In this document: positions 42,759 to 51,689 of the stretch, piece after piece
Layout of the letters: the number at the start of each line of letters is the position of its first letter
Position numbering within the stretch: the first letter of the stretch is position 1
Assembly: GCA_036852015.1 (NCBI GenBank)
Contig: JAANDG010000268.1
Location: 123,731-187,730, forward strand
Direction: 5' to 3'
DNA: 64,000 nt
DNA from: Pelodera strongyloides
Taxonomy: Eukaryota; Nematoda; Chromadorea; Rhabditida; Rhabditidae
Made by a program: the position numbers and the translations under genes
Notes under the pieces: model-generated
Seen by the model: the letters and a program-made list of their open reading frames with translations, nothing else
Told to the model about the DNA's origin: nothing
The model's database searches: none

Positions 42759-43518
42759 TCATGGACAATTAACCTTTACAATAAAACGGATGATAAAACG
42801 GATGTCATCGATGGGGGTGCGATCCAGAGTCTTTACCAGCCATGCACGTAGTTCGATGTCTTCGTGACTACGCAGGCTATTCAGGTAATTCAGGACTCGG
42901 AATTGTGCATCTGTCACTTCACTGAAAGCGAATTCATCACAAGCCTTATTGACAACACCAATGTGGGCCTTGTAATCGATTCCAAACTCTCGGGTCACGT
43001 GAAGGCATTCGATACGCTTCCGAAACAAAGATTTCTTCGTCGTGAAGACAACCTTCATCTTTCCGATGAGTTCTTCAAACTTCATCTCAATTGGCTTCTT
43101 CGGCAGACAGCGCAGCTTAAGGTTCTTTTCTTGCTGTTGGCCCAGCCGAGACAACAGAAATCGTATACGGTTGGTCTCCGGTACACAAGCAGCTTGCACC
43201 TCAATGATATCCTGGTGGTCATGGTACCAATCGGTAAAACTAGCACCATCTTCCACGCTGAACTCAAACATGGGAACATTCTTGTACAGAACGTTTAGCA
43301 TGCCTCTGGCTTCTGATGTGAGTGGTTCGGTCTCTCTTGATGTCTCTGTCGTTGCTACTGTCTGTAGCAGGTTCTGTTCAGTCTTTTCCAAACGTAGAAG
43401 ACGACTTGCAGCACTATCTTGACCTGCCTGAAGTCTGAAGTGCCTTCTGTCCTTTCTGAAGAGCATTCAGTACTGTCATGATCTCTTTCATTGAGACCCG
43501 TTCATCCTCGTCGGTCAT
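42759..43518 (-). pseudogene. gag: Ty3/Gypsy-type gag (DUF7083-like) relic
   Basis: From ATG at 43518 the frame starts MTDEDERVSMKEIMTVLNAL, then is lost by a one-base shift near 43430. The main frame continues for over 220 codons to 42759. It contains PMFEFSVEDGASFTDWYHDH, later RFLLSRLG, FEELIGKMKVVF and LFRKRIECLHV, the order seen in DUF7083 gag domains of nematode Ty3-type elements. Gag would form the particle and package RNA. The CCHC knuckle and all pol domains are absent. The frame therefore ends early and the element is non-autonomous or dead. Confidence 0.68.
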
Positions 43519-43980
43519 TTTCCAATGTTCGCTCAATGTCAAAAATTGGCGATAACTTCGTTACGCTCACTGACAATACCCTGTCCAGGTATGTCAGTGA
43601 TATGACTGCGCAAATGAGTAATCTACAACACCGGGTCTTGGCCTCACTAATGAAACCGCACCAGTGGGTGAGAAAACCCAAAAGGCAAAGCAACTTAATG
43701 ACACTCAGGGTAATTGTACCCTTGCCAGAAAGCCGCACCTCAAGTATATGTTAGTTGAACTACCTGACCCAGTCGGACTATCCGCTGTCAGGGTGTAGCA
43801 AGTTCAAAAACAAAAAAACGAGAGTTGACACTGGACCAGGATAGGCGGTTTCACACCTTTCCGTAGAGATCCCAGTGAGTTGATACTGGACCAGGATAGG
43901 CGGTTTCACACCTTTCCGTAGAGATCACAGTGAGGATGACGATAGTAGAGCACCAGAGAAGAGTAATTTCTGAACGCCAG
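43519..43980 (-). other. Leader of the gag element with a tandem repeat
   Basis: Between gag and the putative LTR. A unit of about 55 bp containing 'actggaccaggataggcggt' and 'ttcacacctttccg' is repeated twice at about 43825-43930. On the minus strand TGGCGTTCAGAAATTACTC at 43961-43979 is placed like a primer-binding site. Confidence 0.4.
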
Positions 43981-44700
43981 TGTTATGTCTACAGAATCAA
44001 CTGTAGACACAGAGCTGAGCACAAGTCAAGTTCAATGGGCACCGTGTAGATATAGAGTTTATTATACTCAATACAGAGGGCAATATATATGTACGACAAC
44101 TCTCTAGTCGAGCGATCAAAACCAATCAAGTTCAAGCCCTAGCTTGAATCTCCATCTACTATTAATATGCTAATTACTCATGTGTTAATAGTCTTTAGAC
44201 ACCACGACTATTACTGAAACTAGTAAGTGATAATACGTTTCATAGTCATAAGCATTCTTAGGTATCCCTATACTGTATAATAGGTGAAACTATTAGAATT
44301 AGCCGTTGTACTTCAGATATTAGCCTATTCAAAAGCAAATTAAAGGAACACTACAGTAAACTTACTCGTAATGGCTACCCCCGTAGCATTATTATCAAGA
44401 TGTTCGTTAAAGGTTTTCATGTGTATCCCATTATTTCACATAAGTTTAAAGCATCCCCCAAAACATCTCTCCTCCTGGGCCCATGGTATTTAAACTACAG
44501 TTTATACAAGATCAAAGTTCAAAATACATTCTCGGACTATGATGCAAAGGGTAACGCAACGCGTACGCACTATTAAGTCTTACCTTAGAGAGTTCTTCTG
44601 CATTAACGCATTATTGATTCCACACACATCCCCTTCTTCGTTATAATGCTTTCAAAAAATCTTCATATATGTTTTGTCATTCTCAATGATAAAATTTTAT
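43981..44700 (-). repeat. Putative LTR region, boundary unsure
   Basis: On the minus strand the block ends ...GACATAACA just before the primer-site-like TGGCG. No second copy is in the window to confirm an LTR, and the upstream end is not defined. Confidence 0.3.
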
Positions 44701-44712
44701 ATGATAATATAA

Positions 44713-44784
44713 CTCAGGGTGTCGCACTGACGAGTACCCCCGCCCTGAGAAATCCTCGTCTGCGGCTAGGGGGTCGAAAAGAGG
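44713..44784 (+). ncRNA. Structured RNA motif, Penelope-associated (copy 1)
   Basis: CTCAGGG (44713) pairs with CCCTGAG (44743). CTGACGAG lies in that loop, followed by ACCCC, which can pair with GGGGT at 44770. CCTC (44754) pairs with GAGG (44781) around GTCGAAAA. The same layout with compensatory changes is found at 56115-56190. The CTGANGA and GAAA strings recall hammerhead ribozymes, which are known from Penelope-like elements, but the strand order here is not the standard one. Confidence 0.5.
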
Positions 44785-44799
44785 TCCGTGTTAGCACGG

Positions 44800-45630
44800 T
44801 ATAATATTCTAGCTTATACATTTCTCGTTTTAAAGTCTTTAAAAAATTTCTAATATACTGTTTTCATTCAGTTTTCCGTTTGAGCAATAATTATAATTTC
44901 AATATTACATTTATCTTTTATTTTTAGGGTCGGTATCCTACCGTTGGGAAGGATTACAATTTTGGATTCGCGGCTGGCCCATCCATCGACGAATATGCTA
45001 TTTTTGTTGTTGCTGTGATTATTTTTTGTCTATATGTAATGAAGAATATTAAATTTTCCCGGTTTCTGTGAATATGGCACGAAGTGGTGTGCACCATGCC
45101 ATGTGGGGGTACAGAGAACTGTAATTGGAGAAATACACTGATTTGAATGAAGGTTGAGAAAGCTGCAGAAGTGAAAGACAGCTGGAGCGGTTAGATATGG
45201 AGAGACGTAGACGGTTTGAGATGCCATATCACGGGTGCGGGCGAGGCCCAATATCGGGGTGCGCCACGGTAAAATCATCATATCAAGGGTACGGGCGAGG
45301 CCCAATATCGGGGTGCGCCACGGTAAAATCCGTCACCCTTGCTACACTGGTCAAAAATAGGGGTGTATCACCGACACTGTCTCGCTCGATAAGAGTTGGG
45401 CCCGCAACCTTGCCCATCTTGCCCTGCGCGCAGCTTTTCGGATTTCGCTTGTCCAGTTCTCTAGGTTTTTGTGTGTATTGGTGACAATTTTGTGTTTATT
45501 TGTTTTTATGCTTGTTCCATATTGTTTGTATAGTAGTCTAGCGCATGTTTAATGTGAGGTAGGCAGCCGCGTGTTACGTGATTAATACCGTCGTTTTGTA
45601 CATGTTTAATAATGATTTAATTCCAGTTTG
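44800..45630. other. No gene; short direct repeats
   Basis: 45224-45333 holds a unit of about 56 bp (gggcgaggcccaatatcggg) twice in tandem. 'cttttcggatttcgcttgtc' at 45437 recurs at 54357. No exon supported. Confidence 0.45.
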
Positions 45631-45634
45631 TTAA

Positions 45635-45966
45635 AGGGATCAGCTCACCTTAAATTGTGTCTGTTTTTTTTTGTTTCTTTATTTTCTATAAGGGATAGTA
45701 AAAATTTGGAATAGAAAAAGTAGTGTTGAATTTATAAAGAGGTGGATTGATCGGGCCGAAATGCAAAAAGGGCAATTGTCCTGCCTTGTTTGTATAGGAT
45801 AATTGCCCTTTTTGCATTTCGGCCCGATCAATCCACCACTTTATCACCCAATATCTTCGTGAGTTTTGAAATTGAACACTACTTTTTCTATTCCAAATTT
45901 TTATTATCCCTTATAGAAAATAAAGAAACAAAAAAAACAGACACAATTTAAGGTGAGCTGATCCCT
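45635..45966. mobile_element. T2-type MITE, 332 bp
   Basis: TTAA 45631-45634 and 45967-45970. Ends AGGGATCAGCTCACC / GGTGAGCTGATCCCT. Nearly the whole element folds back, with a central palindrome (aaaagggcaattgtcc / ggataattgcccttt). Confidence 0.88.
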
Positions 45967-46159
45967 TTAAAGTTACATTTTCCATGTATTCGCATATTTA
46001 TTCTCCTTCATACTCCTTCCTATTGTTCTGCAGAATTAACATGCGTCTCTAATTCATTTTCGTGGTATCTTTTTATTACATTTGAATTGAGTTATTGAAG
46101 TTGTACAAATACTTGTCGAAAAAGTAGTAAGCTAACGGTCCGGTTCTATATCAAGGGGT

Positions 46160-46605
46160 CTGTTAACGGTTTTTTGTCTCTTAATCAATTTGACTTTCTA
46201 AAAGGCCGTAATACAACTTCGCAACTTCTTTTATGCTTATATGAATGGCTCTCTGCTAAAGAATCCGATGATAATTTGGAATGTGTTTATATTGATTTTG
46301 CTAAGGCGTTTGATGTTGTTAACCACCGTTTTCTCTTACATAAGCTGAATAATTATGGTGTTTCTGACATAATGCTTAATTGGATTAGTTCTTGTTCTTA
46401 TCTTGCAAACCGTACCTTTCAGGTTAGATACCAGAATACCTTGTATTCTATCAAACCTTGCTCCACTTTTCTTAATTTTTATTAATGTACGCGGATGATG
46501 TTAAGATTTCTCGTGTTATGCCAAAACTAGGGCCCTGGCATGCCTGGAATGCTTTTCAAAAAGAACTTGGCAATATTTCCAGTTGGGCTGAGATATGGAA
46601 AATGA
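46160..46605 (+). pseudogene. CR1/Jockey-like LINE reverse transcriptase, part 1
   Basis: 5'-truncated reverse transcriptase: FLKGRNTTSQLLL, then ECVYIDFAKAFDVVNH (motif A), then SYLANRTFQVRY. An internal deletion joins this to LFLIFIN and to MYADDVK (catalytic YADD at about 46482). The GVPQGS region is lost. It breaks off at GGAAAATGA, the target duplication of a Mutator-like element, and continues at 49531. The original element ran on the plus strand. It is dead through deletions and the insertion. Confidence 0.78.
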
Positions 46606-46866
46606 GGCTTACTGGATAAAACATCCGGGACACCCTGGACATCCTCGTGGACATCCCTGGACATCCGGACACCAGAGTGGACATCCCTGGACATCTGGAC
46701 ATCCAGTTGGACATCCGGAGACCAGCGTGGACACCCTTGGACATCCGGACATCCAGTTGGACATCCGAAGAGCAGGGTGGACATCTCTGGACATCCGGCC
46801 ATCCTTAGATTGGGGGTTGGACAATCTTATTCCTTACATGTTTTTCTATCAAAGCGGCCGCACTCT

Positions 46867-47142
46867 CATTTTCTCTGACAGAGAGACTCTCTTTCTCTCT
46901 ATTTTCCCTCTCTACATTTCCTCTCTATTTTCCCTCTTTGCATTCCCTCTCTATTTTCCCTCCTATGTTTCTCTCTCTGCTTTCCCTCGCTATGCTATGT
47001 TTCTCTCTCTATTTTCCGTCTTTATTTTCCCTCTCTGTTTCCCTCTCTGTTTTCTCTCTCTCTATTTTCCCTCTGTATTTCACTCTCTCGATTTCCCCCT
47101 TTGTCTCTCTCTCTCTTTCTGTTTCCCTCTTATGTGTGTCTC

Positions 47143-47195
<53 letters not shown>

Positions 47196-47556
47196 GTGAG
47201 TCCCTCTTTGTGTTTCACCCTCTCTATTTTCTCTCTCTGTGTTTGCTTCTCTCTCTTTCACTCTCTCAATTCTTCTTCAGAGAAACAGAGACGGAAACAG
47301 GGAGAGAGAGAGAAAACAGAGTACGAAGTACAGATGGAAAATAGAGAGAGAGAGAGAGAGAGAGACTGAAAACAGAGAGTGAAACATAGAAAGATAGAGA
47401 GAGAGGTAGAGCACAGACGGAGACGGAGAGAGAAACTTAGAGAGGGAAAATAGAGAGGGAATGAGAGGGGGAAATAGAGAGGAATGCAAAGAGCGAAAAA
47501 TGGAGGAATGTAGAGGGAAATTCCCTCTCTCTCTGTCAGAGAAAATGAGAGTGCGA
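46867..47556. repeat. (CT)n/(GA)n giant hairpin within the MULE
   Basis: The left half is almost pure TCTC/TTTCCC. The right half is almost pure GAGA. The ends CACTCTCATTTTCTCTGACA and its mirror are exact. The length and strand bias permit a stem of about 300 bp or triplex structures. Long frames here are low-complexity. Confidence 0.9.
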
Positions 47557-47665
47557 CGTCGCGCGCGGCGGGGCGGCGTCGGCGGGGCGGGCGGCGCGGC
47601 GGGCGGGCGGGGCGGCGCGGCGTCGCGGCGTCGCGGCGGGGCGGCGCGGCGTCGCGGCGATGCGC
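47556..47665. other. Extremely GC-rich (GGCG)n block
   Basis: About 100 bp composed almost only of G and C (GGCGGGGCGGCGTCGCGG units) in an otherwise AT-rich region. CpG-dense. Confidence 0.9.
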
Positions 47666-47929
47666 CCCTTTTCTAAGATTGCACCACTTAATATATATTG
47701 TCGCTCACACGCCATATATCCAAATAAAGACGAATTCGCTCCATCCATTCCGTTGGCCGAACTTGTTGGAAATGCCAGGGTGAATAGAAACGAACCTGTA
47801 ATGATAAACATTCAAATGTATTTAGAAGAAATTATCCTACAAAAAGGCAGAAAACTGGGAACGAAGCTAGGATTATTTCAGAGGAAAGTGGAAACACGAA
47901 AAAACATGGAAGAACCACGGACGGGTTAA
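47660..47929 (+). CDS. Open frame inside the MULE, hypothetical
   Basis: A 90-codon frame with protein-like composition: APSIPLAELVGNARVNR, then NIQMYLEEIILQKGRKLG, then a basic tail. No start context, domain or homologue is recognised. It could be captured host sequence or chance. Confidence 0.28.
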   Translation: MRPFSKIAPLNIYCRSHAIYPNKDEFAPSIPLAELVGNARVNRNEPVMINIQMYLEEIILQKGRKLGTKLGLFQRKVETRKNMEEPRTG

Positions 47930-48607
47930 AAAAAAGTACAGAAGCACGGAACCGGTTTTTTGATGATCATATGTTCCGTGTTTTTTCACGTTTTGCATTT
48001 CCAAGAACGCTCAAAGTGTATTTCGCAAACAAGAAAAAAATCTCGAATATTTTTAATTTTCATTTTGAACATAAGAAACCCAAATTTTGCGCAAAATTAG
48101 GTGAAACAAGACTGGCGTATAGTTGGGCCGTTAAATGAGGAACACATTTTCAAAAATACAAGAAGAAATACAACATCAATGCAAAATATCGTAACAAAAT
48201 TTAGGCCAAAACAAAAAAAATAGTATTTCCGATTCCTTTTTTGAAGTAACCCCGCCCACAATGCGTACGCTAAAAAACGAAAACACGATTTTTTCCGGCG
48301 CGAATTTCAAATTTGTTCGAAATTAAATCGAAAACAAGATCCGTCGGAAGTTACTGCATGCAACGTGCAGTTAAACCGAACTATTGTTTCAAGAAGATTA
48401 TAGGCAAAATTCAGCTAAGTGATCCATCTACAACGGAAGATCTGAACCCAACATGAACTTTTTGCAACTTTAAAACAGTTTTGTATAACACAAATTGACG
48501 GAAGTTCTCCAAACTTTCGCCGTACGATAAATACTCATAAACAATACTTAGTGCTTCAAGGTAGGGCGACGAGTTTTTATCAAAATCCGAAACAAAAGTC
48601 AGCTTAA
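47930..48607. other. MULE interior, no gene recognised
   Basis: AT-rich. No transposase motif in any frame. Confidence 0.5.
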
Positions 48608-48975
48608 AGGGACAGGCCCATCAAAGTAAACCTATATTTACGATACGTTCATAATGATTATAAAGCAAACCAAATTTCACCTTCATTCACCCTGTGAAAC
48701 TTTTTTCCGATGCGCTCAACGCATATGTATACCGTAAAACGGAAATTTCCCAGCTGCCTATGCAAATTTATCGTAAAATTAGACTGCGATCAAAATTTGC
48801 ATACACCTCTTTGAAATCTGCAGCCTTTCGGTATACATTTACGTTGAGCGCATCGGAAAAAAGTGTCCCGGGGTGAATGAAGATGAAATTTGGTTTGTAT
48901 ATATATTAATAAAAATGCTTTGCAAACAGTATGAACATCTCGGAAACATAGGTTTAATTTGATGGGCCTGTCCCT
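48608..48975. mobile_element. T2-type MITE nested in the MULE
   Basis: TTAA 48604-48607 and TTAG 48976-48979. Ends AGGGACAGGCCCATCAAA / TTTGATGGGCCTGTCCCT. The interior is also foldback (tttccgatgcgctcaacg / cgttgagcgcatcgga). Confidence 0.85.
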
Positions 48976-49530
48976 TTAGTGCCACGCCAGACTCTCACAG
49001 AAAGTGAAATTCCCGATATGGGCCCGTTTTTTGCCAAAAAAGAGATATGGCCTTGATTCTCTTCAAATAAAAAAAATTGCTTGCAAAACATTGACAGGTT
49101 GTGGTAAAAGTAACATTCTGTGCCGGCGTCTTCGCGGCATACCTTTAGCGCGACGTGTCGTTTTCGTTGATTCTTTCTCGCCGCGCGCAAATAGTTCTCA
49201 ATACATACAATGTTGTGCAAAACATGTTGCAACCCCTTCTTTTTTCCTAATCGTAACAATCTAAATATCGGACTTTGATAGAAAAACATGTAAGGAATAA
49301 GATTGTCCAACCCCCAATCTAAGGATGGCCGGATGTCCAGAGATGTCCACCCTGCTCTTCGGATGTCCAACTGGATGTCCGGATGTCCAAGGGTGTCCAC
49401 TCTGGTCTCCGGATGTCCAACTGGATGTCCAGATGTCCAGGGATGTCCACTCTGGTGTCCGGATGTCCAGGGATGTCCACGAGGATGTCCAGGGTGTCCC
49501 GGATGTTTTATCCAGTAAGCCGGAAAATGA

Positions 49531-50283
49531 CCATTTCTGAGCCAAAGTGTCAACATTTTTCTGTGACTACTAAGACCCACCGCTCCTTTCCTCTTTGTTT
49601 AAATAATTCCCTCATTCCACCAGTAACTGATGTCGTTCGTGATCTTGGTGTTTTGTTTTCTCCGGATTTATGTTTTAAGGCTCATATTAAGCAAAGAATT
49701 AGTACTTCTTCTTGTTGTGCAAGTCGTATACTTCGCTCCATTTGTCATCATAGCATTGATGTTTATCGTAAAGCGTATGTTACTTATTGTAGGCCCCTGC
49801 TTGAGTATGCAACCTCCGTTTGGTCGCCGTACCTGAAAAGTGAGATTGACGCTATTGAAAAGGTACAGCGGCGTTTTACTAAACGTGTGCTTCGTAGAAT
49901 TGACAATGACTATTATAACTCGTTTTCCTATTCTAAACGTCTTGTTGTTTTTGGTCTCAAATCTCTCCATCATCGTAGAATTTTGTTCGATCTCATTGAA
50001 TGCTTCAAAATTGTCCGTGGTTATAATGCACATCCAATTTTGGCCAACATGTTTCAGGTGAATCACAGACCACGTCGAAATGGTAACTCTTTAACTCTTA
50101 TTCAGGATTCTGTTAAACTTACCCAGTCTATGTTCTCGTTTAAGCACAGGGCCACTCGTTTGTGGAACCTACTTCCTGATAGTATTGTTCTTTCGAGTTC
50201 CGTTGATTCGTTTAAAACCCGCATTGACGAGCTTGATCTAATCGAGCTTTATGAAGTAGCAAATAGAAACATTCACCCTTAGT
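49531..50283 (+). pseudogene. CR1/Jockey-like LINE reverse transcriptase, part 2
   Basis: C-terminal part of the LINE interrupted by the MULE. SEPKCQHFSV follows the 9-bp duplication. Then DVVRDLGVLFSPDLCF (the RDLGV thumb motif), YCRPLLEYATSVWSP, VQRRFTKRV and a C-terminus RATRLWNLLPDS typical of this LINE group. The frame is intact to TAG at 50281. A 3' untranslated region runs to about 50450. Confidence 0.82.
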
Positions 50284-50450
50284 TATTCACATGTACCTCC
50301 ATTCCATTGTTGTACATAGTTTTTGTCGCTTGTTATATGCGCTTTGTTCTCATTGTTATTTTTTTTGTCGTTGATGTTATTTTTTTGTTGTCGTTTTTTT
50401 GTGTGTTGTCTTCCGCTTTACTTCGGTGTACACTGAATAAAATATTCATA
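50284..50450 (+). other. LINE 3' untranslated region
   Basis: T-rich tail after the stop codon, ending near 'gaataaaatattcatataaag'. No long poly(A). Confidence 0.55.
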
Positions 50451-50509
50451 TAAAGTTCAGTGCAGTGAAGTCGCAGTTGTTAAACTGGGTGACGGAGTCA
50501 GTACTAGAG

Positions 50510-50665
50510 TTCCGTACAGTTCGGAAGTGAAAGAGAAAACCGTACAGTTCGGTGTATACCCAATATTTCCGTACAGTTCGGAATTGAAAGAGAAGATCGT
50601 ACAGTTCGATCAAGACTAAGTCAGTTGGTCAATCAGTTTGCTGTTGTAAGCTTCCGTACAGTTCG
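50510..50665. repeat. Repeated CCGTACAGTTCGG sites
   Basis: TTCCGTACAGTTCGGAA or a shortened form occurs five times, three as full TTCCGTACAGTTCGGAA and two as CGTACAGTTCG, with 'gaaagagaa' spacers. Confidence 0.7.
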
Positions 50666-50669
50666 GAAG

Positions 50670-51558
50670 AGAGACATTACTGAAGAGGAAATGAATCGTT
50701 TTGCGGTGGGTACCGTTCTATTTTTCTAATGGGCATTTACGTTCGGCTACTGCGCAGAGTCATATGAATACTAGTTATCGCAAAAGAAATGGACGGCATG
50801 CGGCAGGTCAGGGGTGTAGGACTTAAGCAGTGTCCAGAGTTCCAGAGTCCAGGTATTCCCAGTCAATAGGACACGTGGGCGACTGAAGGTGATTTTTGTT
50901 TTCTTTGATGGAGTGCCAAGCGTCGTATTTCGGTTTAAAGTGCAGGGACATTTCATCGTCCGTTCATAGTTCATGGCAGGTTTCAAGGGTGATACTACAT
51001 GTGCGGTTAAGTAAAAACCGATTCGAGCTGAGTATTTTAATTGGAAGGGTGTGTTCTTTAATATTTAATCTAAGTAATTGGAGGAATATCTAGGCCGGAG
51101 AAGTCACTTCGGGCCTGGTATAGGACGAGGCCGTCTTTTATAGGTGTCAATTTAACCTTGGTGGTTCGCGTAACGCTTGCATTTTGTAACCAATAATTAT
51201 GTGGCTGCTTTCTTTTCGGATTTCACGGTTTGCGTCATTTGCGTGGCGGTGGTACTGGTGTACGGGACTTGGTAAATCCATGCGTCATTATTCGCGAGGG
51301 ACTGGCATACACGAGCATACATTTGGTTTTGGGAGAGGCAAAAGATCAAGGACGGACAGGTATCGTAGAAGGGTAGAAGTAGTGGTGTTCACATTTGTAT
51401 TTGGCAAGCGAACTAGGTCTCATTGCTGTGCGATGTATTCGCGGAAGTGAAACATTGGCCGGAATGCTGTATGTAAGTTTGCACTTTCGAGGGCGCCATC
51501 GCCAGCCACCGAATTAAACCGAATAGAATATGCCGAGATTTTTCTACTTAGTTCTACA
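50670..51558. other. No gene recognised
   Basis: Frames near 51199 are open without a supporting splice context. Confidence 0.35.
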
Positions 51559-51562
51559 GAAA

Positions 51563-51688
51563 ATGCAGAGACGAATGACTTGCATTCGTAAGAGGTTACA
51601 TTTATATCATCGTCGTTCAGCCGAAGCCGCGGAACCGGCAGTACGCAATTTGGATACAGATTACAAAGGGCGCTTGTGGAATATGTGA
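51563..51688 (+). CDS. Candidate 41-residue basic protein
   Basis: TTAGTTCTACAG|AAA precedes ATG at 51563. The frame runs 41 codons (MQRRMTCIRKRL..., then RRSAEAAEPAVRNLDTDY...) to TGA. The acceptor three bases before the ATG fits trans-splicing. A donor-like GTAAGA at 51588 would shorten it. Very Arg-rich. No family recognised. Confidence 0.3.
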   Translation: MQRRMTCIRKRLHLYHRRSAEAAEPAVRNLDTDYKGRLWNM

Positions 51689-51689
51689 T

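Larger units (their letters stand above)
46606..49521. mobile_element. Mutator-like element (non-autonomous MULE), 2916 bp
   Basis: A 9-bp duplication GGAAAATGA (46597-46605 and 49522-49530) flanks inverted repeats of exactly 249 bp (46606-46854 and 49273-49521) that are nearly identical and start GGCTTACTGGATAAAACATC. Nine-bp duplications and long inverted repeats are Mutator hallmarks. The arms are made of irregular GGACATCC repeats. The interior holds a polypyrimidine/polypurine hairpin, a GC-rich block, one open frame and a T2-type MITE. No transposase is recognised. Confidence 0.82.

Noticed and set aside
42864..43422. Plus-strand frames of 126-144 codons
   Set aside because: Antisense shadows of the gag frame.
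44713..44784. Canonical hammerhead ribozyme
   Set aside because: CTGACGAG and GAAA are present, but the strand with the possible cleavage site lies between them, which is not an allowed cyclic order within one copy. Kept as a structured motif only.
46595..47344. 250-codon open frame rich in Gly-His-Pro
   Set aside because: It is the MULE inverted repeat (GGACATCC units) followed by a CT microsatellite. The other arm gives the same frame in reverse.
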